From the NCBI GenBank assembly GCA_018396995.1, contig JAGTQB010000006.1:1-64000 (forward strand): a DNA stretch of 64,000 nt, read 5' to 3'. Under the pieces are notes generated by a model. It ran no database searches. It had not been told where the DNA came from and worked only from the letters and a program-made list of their open reading frames with translations. The stretch comes from Candidatus Bathyarchaeota archaeon. Lineage in GTDB: Archaea > Thermoproteota > Bathyarchaeia > Bathyarchaeales > DTEX01. Every line of letters begins with the position of its first letter. Positions within the stretch are counted from its first letter, which is position 1. Below are positions 8,986 through 18,661 of this stretch, piece by piece. The position numbers and the translations under genes are program-made.

Positions 8986-11900
8986 TTACCAGAACTTGAA
9001 TAGGAGGCTATCCATATACTCGTTCAGCGACCTAACAATAATGTCGCTGTTTTTCCTAACATACTTCAGAACTTTAACTATAGCTGAAGCCAGCTCGTAG
9101 GTTGTGACTACTGGGATATTATACTCGACAGCCAACCTCCTAATAACATATTCATCTCTAAGAACTTCGGGTGAAACACCATCTGGGTTTCCAGCCGGAA
9201 TATTGATAACGAGATCAATTTTATGCTGAACTATGTAATCGATTATATTCGGTTTCCTTGATGGTTCACTAACTTTGTGGAGGACAGTTACATTTTTTAG
9301 GCCAGCTTCATATAGAGCGTCTGCTGTGTGCTCAGTCGCATAAATCTTAAAGCCCATCTCGCTTAAACTCTTGGCTAAGGGGATAATTTTATGCTTCATC
9401 TCCCGCCCACCAACGGTTATTAGGACTGAGCCATCCTCCTCAGGGAACACAAACTCAACGGATTCTAAAGCCTTCATAAGCGCATCCGCAAAGTTCTCTC
9501 CTATACAAGCAGCCTCACCAGTACTAACCATCTCAACGCCCAAGACTGGATCCGCGCCAGTAAGGCGCATGAAGCTAAACTGCGGAACCTTCACGGCGAC
9601 ATAGGGCATTGGAGGCAGCTCAAGTATACCGATTTCTTTGAGGCTCTTGCCGAGGAATATTGCAGTAGCAATGTCTATTAAGTGGACCCCCCTACTCTTA
9701 CTAACATATGGTAAGGATCTAGAGGCCCTGAGGTTACATTCGATCACCATAACCTCATTACCCTTAACAAGATACTGTATATTGAATGGGCCCTTTATGC
9801 AGAGAGCCTTGGCAATTTTATAGGTGTAATCTTCAACCTTCTTGATTACGTCGCTGCTTAGGGACTGCGGCGGTATGCACATTACTGCATCCCCACTGTG
9901 AACCCCGGCTTGCTCGATATGCTCTATAATCGCGCCTATTAAAACATCATCACCATCGGAGACTCCGTCAACCTCAACCTCCTTAGCGCCCTCAATAAAC
10001 TTAGATATAACGACTGGGTGCTCCCTAGAGACCTTAGCGGCCAGCTCTAGATAATCCCTTAGCTCCTCCTTACTATGGGCAACCCTCATAGCCTCCCCAG
10101 ACAACACATAGCTGGGTCTAACAAGAACTGGGTAGCCTATTTCCTCAGCGAACCTCTCAGCCTCCTCGATAGTTGTAAGCCTACTCCACCTGGGCTGCGG
10201 TATACCCAGCTTGTCTAGTAGTGCGCTGAACTTGGACCTATCTTCAGCCACATCTATGCTCTCGCTAGATGTTCCGAGAATCCTAACACCAGCCCTGGAG
10301 AGCTTCAGCGCCAGATTGTTTGGTATCTGCCCACCGACGCTCACTATCACGCCGAGCGGATTCTCCTTCTCATATATGTCCAGAACCCTTTCAAGGGTTA
10401 TCTCCTCAAAGTACAGTTTGTCCGATATGTCATAGTCTGTTGAGACGGTTTCGGGATTATAATTTATTATTATTGTCTCGTCCACACCATGCTTCTTAAG
10501 CGCCCAAACAGTGTTTACGCAGCTCCAATCGAACTCCACGCTTGAGCCTATCCTGAATACGCCTGCGCCCAGAACCAAAACCTTCTTCTTTCCAGTGTCA
10601 AAGGTTATGTCATCTTCATCGCCATTATATGTCACGTAGAGGTAGTTTGTCTTCGCGGGCCACTCTGCCGCAAGGGTATCTATCTGCTTAACGACTGGTA
10701 TTATTCCATGAGCCTTCCTAAAGCGCCTAACCTCCTCCTCACTAACTCCAAGATACTTAGCTATTTGGGCATCTGAGAAGCCTAGGCGCTTAGCCTCCCT
10801 AATAACCTCAACGGCATCAATATCGCTTAGCCTAAGCCCCTTGAGCCTCCCCTCCATATCAATAATATTCTTTATTTTGTGGAGGAACCACGGGTCTATG
10901 CCGCTTAGGCGGTAGATCTCGTTAATCGGTATGCCCATCTTAATCGCCTTAACTATCTTAAATAGGCGCTCATCGGTTGGGTTTCTTAGACAGTCCTTTA
11001 TGGCCTCAATTGGTTCTGGTTCATCCTCATCACCGTTGCCAACTAAGCCAATCTTACCTATATCAAGCATTCTAACAGCCTTCTGTAAAGCCTCCTCAAA
11101 AGTTCTCCCAATAGCCATAACTTCCCCAACAGACTTCATCTGTGTGCCTATGTGCCGGTCAGCATTCCTAAACTTCTTCAGGTCCCAGCGTGGAATCTTC
11201 ACCACAATATAGTCTAGGGCTGGCTCAAAACATGCAGTTGTTATACAAGTAACCTTGTTTATTAGCTCTGGAAGAGTGTAGCCTATTGCCAGTTTAGCCG
11301 CTATGTAAGCGAGTGGATAACCGGTGGCCTTGCTGGCAAGGGCTGAGCTCCTAGACATCCTCGGATTAACCTCTATGGCCCTAAACTCCTCAGACTTCGG
11401 GTGGAGGGCCCACTGAATATTACATTCACCGACAACCCCAAGCGCCCGCACAGCCCTTATGGAGGCTGATCGGAGGAGATGGTACTCGCGGTTTGTTAGC
11501 GTTTGTGATGGGGCGACAACTATAGAGTCCCCTGTGTGGATCCCCATTGGGTCAAAGTTCTCCATGTTGCAGACCGTTATGCAGTTGTCCTTGTAATCTC
11601 TCATAACCTCATACTCCACCTCCTTCCAATGCCCAATCCACTCCTCAATTAAGACCTGTTTAATGAGGCTGTGCACGAGGGCTCTGCTCACGATCTCCCT
11701 CAACTCCCGCTTACTATAGGCCACCCCAGACCCCTTGCCTCCAAGCGTATAAGCGACCCTAACCATCACAGGATAACCTATTTCCTCAGCCACCTCCAGA
11801 GCCTCTTCAACTGATGTGGCTGACCTGCTCCTAGGCACCGGCACACCAGCCTCAGTCATCGTCCTCCTGAAAAGCTCCCTATTTGACGCCCTCTCAATCG

Positions 11901-12264
11901 TCTCTATTGAGGATCCGAGAACCCTAACACCATACTTATCTAAGATACCCATCTTAGCCAGCTGGACACCGCAGTTAAGCGCCGTCTGGCCGCCGAAGCC
12001 AAGCATTATACCATCCGGCCTCTCCCTCTCAATAACCCTCATAACATACTTCGGCGTAACTGGCAGCAAATAGACCTTGCCTGCAAGCCTAGGATCTGTT
12101 TGTATCGTCGCCACATTCGGGTTCACTAGAATTGTCTCTATTCCCTCCTCCCGGAGGGCCTTAAGGCACTGGCTTCCAGAGTAGTCGAACTCGGCGGCCT
12201 CACCAATCTTTATCGCGCCGCTCCCGAGAATTAAAACCTTTTTAACCCACTCAAACCTGGACAT
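8986..12264 (-). CDS. carB: carbamoyl-phosphate synthase large subunit
   Basis: At 1092 residues this is a full-length CarB. It has two ATP-grasp halves (about 1-540 and 550-930), each opening with a nucleotide-binding loop (KVLILGSGAIKIGEA; KKVLVLGAGVFRIGSS), and a C-terminal MGS-like allosteric domain (~930-1080). It makes carbamoyl phosphate from bicarbonate, ATP and the ammonia delivered by CarA, feeding arginine and pyrimidine synthesis. It starts 2 bp after the carA stop. It is the last gene of the argG-argH-carA-carB unit. Confidence 0.97.
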   Translation of the reverse strand: MSRFEWVKKVLILGSGAIKIGEAAEFDYSGSQCLKALREEGIETILVNPNVATIQTDPRLAGKVYLLPVTPKYVMRVIERERPDGIMLGFGGQTALNCGVQLAKMGILDKYGVRVLGSSIETIERASNRELFRRTMTEAGVPVPRSRSATSVEEALEVAEEIGYPVMVRVAYTLGGKGSGVAYSKRELREIVSRALVHSLIKQVLIEEWIGHWKEVEYEVMRDYKDNCITVCNMENFDPMGIHTGDSIVVAPSQTLTNREYHLLRSASIRAVRALGVVGECNIQWALHPKSEEFRAIEVNPRMSRSSALASKATGYPLAYIAAKLAIGYTLPELINKVTCITTACFEPALDYIVVKIPRWDLKKFRNADRHIGTQMKSVGEVMAIGRTFEEALQKAVRMLDIGKIGLVGNGDEDEPEPIEAIKDCLRNPTDERLFKIVKAIKMGIPINEIYRLSGIDPWFLHKIKNIIDMEGRLKGLRLSDIDAVEVIREAKRLGFSDAQIAKYLGVSEEEVRRFRKAHGIIPVVKQIDTLAAEWPAKTNYLYVTYNGDEDDITFDTGKKKVLVLGAGVFRIGSSVEFDWSCVNTVWALKKHGVDETIIINYNPETVSTDYDISDKLYFEEITLERVLDIYEKENPLGVIVSVGGQIPNNLALKLSRAGVRILGTSSESIDVAEDRSKFSALLDKLGIPQPRWSRLTTIEEAERFAEEIGYPVLVRPSYVLSGEAMRVAHSKEELRDYLELAAKVSREHPVVISKFIEGAKEVEVDGVSDGDDVLIGAIIEHIEQAGVHSGDAVMCIPPQSLSSDVIKKVEDYTYKIAKALCIKGPFNIQYLVKGNEVMVIECNLRASRSLPYVSKSRGVHLIDIATAIFLGKSLKEIGILELPPMPYVAVKVPQFSFMRLTGADPVLGVEMVSTGEAACIGENFADALMKALESVEFVFPEEDGSVLITVGGREMKHKIIPLAKSLSEMGFKIYATEHTADALYEAGLKNVTVLHKVSEPSRKPNIIDYIVQHKIDLVINIPAGNPDGVSPEVLRDEYVIRRLAVEYNIPVVTTYELASAIVKVLKYVRKNSDIIVRSLNEYMDSLLFKFW

Positions 12265-12266
12265 GC

Positions 12267-13412
12267 TTACCCAGCTCTCTGAGCCCTCTCAATAAACTCG
12301 TCGAAGAGGAACTCTGTGTCATATGGTCCAGGCGATGCCTCTGGATGCCACTGCACAGCAAAGGATGGGCCATTCCTCTGCTTTACTCCCTCCACGGTTT
12401 TATCATTCGCGTTTATGAACCAGCACTCTAAATCCGTCTTCTCAAGGGATTCCGGTCTAACAGCGTATCCGTGGTTCTGAATTGTTATATAGCATAGGCC
12501 TGTCTTAAGGTCGAGGGCCGGCTGGTTCTGGGATCTATGCCCATATTTAAGCTTATATGTGTCGCCGCCCATCGCCAAAGCCATAATCTGATTCCCAAGA
12601 CATATACCCATAATCGGCAGACCCTCCTCAACCAAAGACCTAACAGTCTCAATAGTCTTCCAGCACATTTTTGGATCCCCGGGGCCATTACTTATCAAGA
12701 CCCCATTAGGCTTAAACTCGAGGATCTCATCCGCTGGTAAGTCGTATGGAACCCTTATCACATCCACACCACGCTTCAGGAGACACCTTAATATTCCAGC
12801 CTTAACACCACAATCTATAACTACAATTCTAGTCTTCCCACCACGCTCGTAATATATTGGCTCTTTAATCGAGACCTCGGCAACAAGATTCGTCTTATTT
12901 GGATCTGGAACCCTCTTAACTTCCCCAAGTAGTCTATCTATATCCGGCTCCTCGCCCTCACCGCATACCTCAAGTATTCCGAGCATAACACCCTTCTCCC
13001 TAAGCTTCTTCGTCAAGCGTCTAGTGTCGATTCCATATATTCCCGGAACACCCTCCTCACGGAGCCATTTATCAAGAGTCTTCTTTGAGGTCCAGTGGTG
13101 TGGCTTGAGACATAACTCCTGAATAACTAAACCTCTAACCTTAATACCAGTGGACTCGAAGCTTACTGGTATGCCAAAACAGTCGTAGTCATATTCTGGA
13201 ATACCGTAGTTTCCGATAAGTGGATACGTTAGGACGAGAATCTGCCCAAGATATGATGGATCTGTGAGTGATTCTGGGTAACCAACCATGCCCGTCGAGA
13301 ATACAACTTCTCCAGAAACCTTCTTTACCGCTCCAAAACCCCTACCGATGAAGAAGGTCCCATCCTCAAGAACTAATGCGGCTTTACCCGCACTCACACG
13401 GCGCGAACCCAT
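12267..13412 (-). CDS. carA: carbamoyl-phosphate synthase small (glutaminase) subunit
   Basis: This is a complete 381-residue class I glutamine amidotransferase subunit. The N-terminal CPSase small-chain domain carries the typical GEVVFSTGMVGYPESLTDPS. The C-terminal domain carries the nucleophile elbow GICLGNQ and the His/Glu pair in WHPEASPGP. It hydrolyses glutamine and channels ammonia to CarB, encoded immediately downstream. Placement between argH and carB ties carbamoyl phosphate production to arginine synthesis here. Confidence 0.97.
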   Translation of the reverse strand: MGSRRVSAGKAALVLEDGTFFIGRGFGAVKKVSGEVVFSTGMVGYPESLTDPSYLGQILVLTYPLIGNYGIPEYDYDCFGIPVSFESTGIKVRGLVIQELCLKPHHWTSKKTLDKWLREEGVPGIYGIDTRRLTKKLREKGVMLGILEVCGEGEEPDIDRLLGEVKRVPDPNKTNLVAEVSIKEPIYYERGGKTRIVVIDCGVKAGILRCLLKRGVDVIRVPYDLPADEILEFKPNGVLISNGPGDPKMCWKTIETVRSLVEEGLPIMGICLGNQIMALAMGGDTYKLKYGHRSQNQPALDLKTGLCYITIQNHGYAVRPESLEKTDLECWFINANDKTVEGVKQRNGPSFAVQWHPEASPGPYDTEFLFDEFIERAQRAG

Positions 13413-13453
13413 TATTCTGGGAAAACCCTCCTTAAAACTGTAAGGAGATAGAT

Positions 13454-14953
13454 TTAAACTTTACTATCATGACTGCTGGATTCAGAGCTGTATAGTTTCG
13501 CCGTCGAATTAAGCTTACTCTTTGATTCCTCAATTAGCTCCTTAAGATGCAGTATACTCTTTTTGAATTCGCTTAGTGAACGAGTTCTCTCAAGAAGCAT
13601 CCTTTTAACTTCATCACCCGCTGGGCCACCCCTAACCCTATGAGAATCAATGAAGCCTCTTAGGCTCATAACTCTCTGTAAATCTTCGTCCCTGACTTGG
13701 ATGGGTTTATTGAGGAAATATGATGATACATTTGCTAGGATGGATGGAGTTATGTCATATAGGGTTCTCCCAGAATCTATCATTGTCTTCACAAGGGAGC
13801 CGACAATTTTATGCGCAACCCTAAATGGGAGGCCATAATCTCTAACAAGCATATTCGCCAGCTCCGTAGCAACCATAAAACTCAGGAAAGGCTTCTCAGG
13901 GGCCCCTCCCCTAACCCTTAATCCCTTAACCAACTCTGAGAGCAGTTTAAGGGATTCGCGGATAACTTCACAGGCACGCCAGAGCCTTGGAGTAGCCTCC
14001 TGGAAGTCGAGGTTATAAGTTGATGGAAGCCCCTTCAGTATCATTGAGGAGGCTGCAAAATCGCTTATAATTAGACTCACCCTAGCCCTCATAACCTCTA
14101 AAACGTCTGGGTTTTTCTTCTGCGGCATTATACTACTTGTCGACGTGAACTCGTCGGGGAGCTCGATTAAACCAAACTCCATTGAAGACCATATTATTAG
14201 GTCTTCAATAAGGTGGCTTAGATCAACAGCCATTATTGATATTGCCGCCAGGGTCTCAAGTAGGAAGTCCCTTGACATGACAGCATCAACAGAATTCTCA
14301 ATCAATCCATTAAAGCCAAGCAGCTCCGCAACCCTCTCACGACTTATTGGAAAACTTGTTGTCGCGAGGGCGCCAGCACCCATCGGGCATAAGTTGATGC
14401 GCCTATAGGCGTCCAACAACCTCTCCACATCCCTCTTAAGGGCGTCAAACTGTGCTAGCAGGTAGTGGGCGAACGTTGTCGGCTGGGCTGGCTGGAGATG
14501 GGTGTATCCTGGAATAATTACATCAATACTCTTACTGGCAACTTCAAGCAGTGACTCTTGAAGGGCTAGCACCGCATCCAGTATGCTTAGAACCTCCTCC
14601 CTCAGTTTCATCCTTATTGCCGTCGCCACCTGGTCATTCCTGCTTTTGGCGATGTTAATGTTTCCGCCAACATCCATCCCAACCCTCCTTATAACCTCCT
14701 CCTCGACAATAACGTGGATGTCCTCTGCGTCAGGCCTTATGGGTAAGCCCTCACCCATCTCCAGGAGTGCGGCGAGGATCTTTGATCCATCCTCCTTAGA
14801 AATTATCCCTCTCTCAATAAGCATTATTACATGGGCTTTATTCACGTCTAAGACGTGTTTAAGTATCTTTATATCGTGCTCCACCGACGAAACATATTTT
14901 AAAGCATCTTCCCTTAAGCCCGGTACTCTACCGCCCTTAAGAACCTCAGACAA
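13454..14953 (-). CDS. argH: argininosuccinate lyase
   Basis: The 499-residue protein belongs to the fumarase/aspartase superfamily, with the signature SSIMPQKKNPDV near residue 265 and the conserved HLQPAQPTTFAHYLL segment. It cleaves argininosuccinate to arginine and fumarate, the last step of arginine synthesis. The start is a TTG, five bases after the argG stop. The C-terminus is a little longer than usual, with a Ser/Lys-rich tail of about 35 residues that looks disordered. Confidence 0.96.
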   Translation of the reverse strand: MSEVLKGGRVPGLREDALKYVSSVEHDIKILKHVLDVNKAHVIMLIERGIISKEDGSKILAALLEMGEGLPIRPDAEDIHVIVEEEVIRRVGMDVGGNINIAKSRNDQVATAIRMKLREEVLSILDAVLALQESLLEVASKSIDVIIPGYTHLQPAQPTTFAHYLLAQFDALKRDVERLLDAYRRINLCPMGAGALATTSFPISRERVAELLGFNGLIENSVDAVMSRDFLLETLAAISIMAVDLSHLIEDLIIWSSMEFGLIELPDEFTSTSSIMPQKKNPDVLEVMRARVSLIISDFAASSMILKGLPSTYNLDFQEATPRLWRACEVIRESLKLLSELVKGLRVRGGAPEKPFLSFMVATELANMLVRDYGLPFRVAHKIVGSLVKTMIDSGRTLYDITPSILANVSSYFLNKPIQVRDEDLQRVMSLRGFIDSHRVRGGPAGDEVKRMLLERTRSLSEFKKSILHLKELIEESKSKLNSTAKLYSSESSSHDSKV

Positions 14954-14958
14954 CTCCT

Positions 14959-16161
14959 TTAGCTCCTCCGAGCCCTCTTAAGCGCCCCTGCAACCCTCGT
15001 AGCTAAGCCCCAGAGCTCTATGAAGCCATCTGCGGCGCTCTGATCAAATGTCGACTCAATGTTATATGTGGCTAAGTTCATATCGTAAAGTGAGTATGGT
15101 GATGATCTGCCGACAACAATGGCGCACCCCTTATACAACTTAACCCTAACCTCGCCAGTAACCCTCTCCTGAGTCTTATTGATGAATGCATCCAAGTCTT
15201 CTCTCAGCGGATCCATCCAGAGCCCAGCGTAGGTAAGGTAAGCCCACTCTAAGTCAACATGCTGTTTAAAAAGAACCTCATGCCTAGTTAAAACGAGCTT
15301 CTCAAGATCTTTATGGGCCTCTATTATCACAGTCGCAGCTGGACACTCATAGACCTCACGGGACTTTATTCCAACAACACGGTCCTCCATGTGATCTATC
15401 CTCCCAACACCATGTCTCCCAGCAATCCTATTAAGCGTCTCAATTAGTTCGACGGGATCCATAGCCACGCCATTAAGAGTTTTCGGGACGCCCTCCTCAA
15501 AACCAATCGTTATATACTCGGGCTCCTCTGGAGCCTTCTCCGGGGGAACAGTCCACTCAAAAGCATCTTCAGGAGGCTCCTTCTCCGGATACTCTAGTAT
15601 GCCACATTCTATTGAGCGGCCCCAGAGGTTCTGGTCTATACTATATGGTTTAGCCTTATCCACTGGGATTGGTATACCATGCTTTTTTGCGTACTCTATC
15701 TCCGCATCACGCGTCATCCCCCACTCCCTGACGGGAGCTATAATCTTAATCTTCGGGTTTAGCGCCTTAACCGATACCTCTATCCTAACTTGGTCATTGC
15801 CCTTACCAGTACACCCATGCGCAACCGCATCGGCACCCTCTAGCTCAGCAACCTCAACCAGCTTAGAGGCTATCAGCGGTCTAGAGAGAGCTGTGCTGAC
15901 TGGATACTTTCCCTCATAGAGGGCATTGGCTTTAATCGCAGGAAAAACATAGTTTTTAACGAACTCTTCCTTAGCATCTATGGAGTAATGCTTTAACACC
16001 CCGAGCTTATAGGCTTTCTCCTCAATAGCCTTTAAATCCTCTTTCTGTCCAACGTCAAGCGTAACTGTTATGACGGAAGCATCATACTTCTCTTGAAGCC
16101 ACTTTATCATCACTGATGTGTCAAGCCCGCCGGAGTAGGCTAAAACAATCTTCTTCTCCAT
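14959..16161 (-). CDS. argG: argininosuccinate synthase
   Basis: This 400-residue enzyme begins with the PP-loop [10 protein letters not shown] and contains the conserved [12 protein letters not shown], as in all ArgG proteins. It condenses citrulline and aspartate with ATP to argininosuccinate. It is the first gene of the minus-strand argG-argH-carA-carB operon. A GGTGCT ribosome-binding site lies eight bases before the ATG. No ornithine transcarbamylase gene is in the window, so citrulline supply must be encoded elsewhere. Confidence 0.97.
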   Translation of the reverse strand: MEKKIVLAYSGGLDTSVMIKWLQEKYDASVITVTLDVGQKEDLKAIEEKAYKLGVLKHYSIDAKEEFVKNYVFPAIKANALYEGKYPVSTALSRPLIASKLVEVAELEGADAVAHGCTGKGNDQVRIEVSVKALNPKIKIIAPVREWGMTRDAEIEYAKKHGIPIPVDKAKPYSIDQNLWGRSIECGILEYPEKEPPEDAFEWTVPPEKAPEEPEYITIGFEEGVPKTLNGVAMDPVELIETLNRIAGRHGVGRIDHMEDRVVGIKSREVYECPAATVIIEAHKDLEKLVLTRHEVLFKQHVDLEWAYLTYAGLWMDPLREDLDAFINKTQERVTGEVRVKLYKGCAIVVGRSSPYSLYDMNLATYNIESTFDQSAADGFIELWGLATRVAGALKRARRS

Positions 16162-16195
16162 TCGCCCAGCACCTTTTTCTAAGTTGCTGAAAGGT

Positions 16196-16210
16196 AAAGG
16201 ATATATTTGT
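16196..16210 (-). promoter_or_regulatory. putative TATA-type promoter of the arg-car operon
   Basis: About 40 bases upstream of the argG start the minus strand reads ACAAATATATCC, an AT-rich TATA-like stretch in a short gap shared with the divergent ACT-domain gene. Spacing would give a transcript start about 15 nt before the ATG. This is by eye only. Confidence 0.35.
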
Positions 16211-16254
16211 TTTTCGACTAGAGTTATGACTAAAGTTGTTTGAAGTGACCAAAA

Positions 16255-16959
16255 TTGGTCGAAGAATCATTAACAAGAGTGGTCCAGAAACTTGTAGAGG
16301 ATGATACCTCCATTCAGGATGCTCTGAATAGGGGTTATGCCAATATAAGTGCGCTGGCGCGCCTTCTAAAGCCCAAAATTGAGGAAATAATAGAGGGGAA
16401 AGTGAACATAAGTGGCGTAATAACTGCACTCAGGCGAGTGAGGGAGAGACTAAAACCCCTGAGGGGAGAAAACCTGAAAATTATAGCTAACAGCGTTATA
16501 TCCATTAGGACGGACCTAGCTAAGATATCCATTGAGAAAACCAGGAAGAACCTTGAAAAGGCAAGAACCCTGCCCACAAAGTTCCCAGAAACCTTTTTCC
16601 AAGTACTCGAGGGTATAGGAACCTTAACTCTAATAGTAGATCAGAGGGTCTATAATGAGGTTAGGCTGAAATTTAGGGAGGATGAGATTATTGATGAGAA
16701 GCTAGATTTAGCGGCCATAATAATCCAGAGTCCAAAGGAGATAGTTGAGACCCCAGGCTGCATAGCGGAATTTTATGGCGCATTGGCGAGAAAGGGGATA
16801 AATGTAGAGGAAACTGTGAGCTGCTCCACAGAAACCATAATAGTGTTGGATACAAGAGATTCGCTGAGGGCTTACAGCATACTCATGGATCTAATAGGGG
16901 AGTATAGAGGGAAAATGAATACGTTAAAAATTTTAAGGCCGCCACCTCACGCCCCATGA
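16255..16959 (+). CDS. ACT-domain protein, possible amino-acid metabolism regulator
   Basis: This 234-residue protein has an N-terminal helical region with a helix-turn-helix-like stretch ([18 protein letters not shown], about residues 28-45) and a middle coiled/helical section. The C-terminal ACT-like domain (~150-225) contains [19 protein letters not shown] and a second beta-alpha-beta half. The build matches archaeal proteins described as predicted ACT regulators of amino acid metabolism. The start is TTG behind a GAAGTGA site. It is divergent from argG across only 93 bp, so control of the arg-car operon by arginine or a related ligand is a reasonable guess but not shown. Confidence 0.65.
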   Translation: MVEESLTRVVQKLVEDDTSIQDALNRGYANISALARLLKPKIEEIIEGKVNISGVITALRRVRERLKPLRGENLKIIANSVISIRTDLAKISIEKTRKNLEKARTLPTKFPETFFQVLEGIGTLTLIVDQRVYNEVRLKFREDEIIDEKLDLAAIIIQSPKEIVETPGCIAEFYGALARKGINVEETVSCSTETIIVLDTRDSLRAYSILMDLIGEYRGKMNTLKILRPPPHAP

Positions 16960-16996
16960 ATATACCATAACGGTTCTTGAGAGAATACTAGGGATC

Positions 16997-18286
16997 TCAT
17001 ATATTACATTGAGAGATGTTTGCGCTATATAGACACTCGCTACAGCTTGGCTTATTTACAAAGCAGTCCACACTATTGCTCTCCACGAAGAAGCACCTAA
17101 AAATGGAATATAAGCAATCACCACACCATGGTATACTCTCAGACAATTTCCGCCTAGTTTCTCTAAAGGTTACATATTCCCCCTTACCCCATATACTCAT
17201 AATATCCTCATGCTTTAAGTCCCCAAATATAACGGGGTTCACCGTCTTAATGTGCATATTAATGTAAACTGGGTGTTTGTATGCAAACTCTTGGCAAGGC
17301 GCAACCGCTCCATCCGACCTAATAAATGCTGCCTTCTTATCGACATAAGGACATCTCCTGTTCCTAGCATCCGGGTATAAATTTGGAAGGCTTAAAGATA
17401 CGCCATACTCATCGGCCATCTTCCGGCTTAACTCGAAAACCTTTTCAACCTCCCCAATCATAGAGATCTTCTCCACCGACTCAAAGAGGAGCGGGAGGTT
17501 AATCCAGTATCCAGCTTCCTCAGCCTCCCTCCAAAAACTATCAATAATTTTGGAGAACTTGGGTTCAATTTTAACCCCATAAACTCCGCTAAATGCCTCA
17601 TAAATTGCATCCAATATCGCTTTACGCCCATGCTCTAAAAATAGTTTAACTATTTCCAGCGGCTTTCTGCTCACTGTAATGTAAACAGTTTCACGGAAAA
17701 TTTCTTCTGAATATGGTACAACATTAGAGACAATAATGTAATCAATATTCTCCTCAGCCATCTTCTCAATTAGTGAGGGGAGATCCATGAAGTTACTCTT
17801 CATTAAAACGACTTCAACCCCTAATTTAGGGCGATCTCTATTACGTCTCTTTATTTTGGCAGCGGTGTAGAGGTTATTGAGGACAGTTCTCGGTTCAGCT
17901 CCCTCCCTAATACATTTAAGCTTGCATGCATCGACTGTATCTACTGAGAATAAAATATTGTCAACGCCAATCCTCGCCATCTTCTCGAATAAAGTTGGAT
18001 TTAACATGGATCCATTTGTGCTCACAATAATCTCAGAATCTTTTGATAAAATATCTCTTGCAATTCTAAGCATCTCAATAAAGTTTGGGTTAATGAGCGG
18101 CTCACCAAATCCATAGAGAACAATCCTTTTTAGATATTTAGAGATTGAACTAAGAGCCCTTTCATAGAGGTTTAAATTTAAGTCCATGAGATTAGCGTTC
18201 CAAAAGCGCCTTATGCACATATAGCAATTGAAGTTACATTTGTTTGTGACTTCCACCTGCAGGACTTCTGGGTAATCCTTATTCAT
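16997..18286 (-). CDS. radical SAM/SPASM protein, likely tungsten-cofactor oxidoreductase maturase (Cmo-like)
   Basis: The 429-residue protein has the radical SAM motif CNFNCYMC near residue 16 and a glycine-rich YGFGEPL. A Cys-rich C-terminal region follows (CPYVDKKAAF, APCQEF, CGDCLYSIFRC, CSECLYS), expected to hold auxiliary Fe-S clusters as in SPASM proteins. Its location after a MoaD-like carrier and an aldehyde ferredoxin oxidoreductase is the known context of Cmo-type maturases. Length and Cys layout fit. The exact reaction on the tungstopterin or on AOR is not established by the sequence. It is the last gene of the AOR module. Confidence 0.8.
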   Translation of the reverse strand: MNKDYPEVLQVEVTNKCNFNCYMCIRRFWNANLMDLNLNLYERALSSISKYLKRIVLYGFGEPLINPNFIEMLRIARDILSKDSEIIVSTNGSMLNPTLFEKMARIGVDNILFSVDTVDACKLKCIREGAEPRTVLNNLYTAAKIKRRNRDRPKLGVEVVLMKSNFMDLPSLIEKMAEENIDYIIVSNVVPYSEEIFRETVYITVSRKPLEIVKLFLEHGRKAILDAIYEAFSGVYGVKIEPKFSKIIDSFWREAEEAGYWINLPLLFESVEKISMIGEVEKVFELSRKMADEYGVSLSLPNLYPDARNRRCPYVDKKAAFIRSDGAVAPCQEFAYKHPVYINMHIKTVNPVIFGDLKHEDIMSIWGKGEYVTFRETRRKLSESIPWCGDCLYSIFRCFFVESNSVDCFVNKPSCSECLYSANISQCNI

Positions 18287-18305
18287 AATGCGCCCCTAGA
18301 TCTTG

Positions 18306-18593
18306 TTAACCGCCGGCTAATGGTGGAAATATAGCTATTACATCCGAATCCTTTAATTCTATATTCCCCTTTAGATCCTTAATGTTCCTCCCATTAACCA
18401 TGAAGATTATGTCTTCCCTAATTTTCCCGCGTTCCTTTTCATAGACATCATTAAGGAACTCCTCGCCAAGAATCTTCGATGCACTCTCAATTAAACCCCT
18501 CAGAGAACCGTCACACTCAACCATAAGTTCCTTTAAATGGTATTTTTCTCTAAAGGTTGCAAAAAGCAGTATTTTAACTGAGACGTTAGGCAT
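18306..18593 (-). CDS. MoaD/ThiS-like sulfur carrier
   Basis: This 95-residue ubiquitin-fold protein ends in the characteristic FPPLAGG, whose C-terminal Gly-Gly is the thiocarboxylation site in MoaD-type carriers. It begins with the beta strand VSVKILLFATFREK typical of MoaD. Between the AOR and Cmo-like genes it most likely supplies sulfur for the pyranopterin dithiolene of the tungsten cofactor. Such proteins can also act as small archaeal modifiers, so a tagging role cannot be excluded. Confidence 0.88.
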   Translation of the reverse strand: MPNVSVKILLFATFREKYHLKELMVECDGSLRGLIESASKILGEEFLNDVYEKERGKIREDIIFMVNGRNIKDLKGNIELKDSDVIAIFPPLAGG

Positions 18594-18614
18594 TTTTCAC
18601 ATCACTAAAAAGAT

Positions 18615-18660
18615 ATCATAAAAATGTAAAATAAAAATTGAGTGGAGGAGACCACTCAAT
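18615..18660 (-). terminator. hairpin with T-rich tail directly after the AOR gene
   Basis: On the minus strand a perfect 9-bp stem (ATTGAGTGG / CCACTCAAT, positions 637-645 and 652-660 of the 18-kb block, six-base loop) begins 1 bp after the AOR stop. It is followed by a T-rich run. It looks like an intrinsic terminator or a processing/attenuation site that would make AOR mRNA more abundant than the moaD-cmo part. Confidence 0.7.
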
Positions 18661-18661
18661 T

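Noticed and set aside
16121-16429. 102-residue open frame antisense to the argG start and the ACT gene
   Set aside because: It overlaps two convincing genes and has no ribosome-binding site or conserved look.
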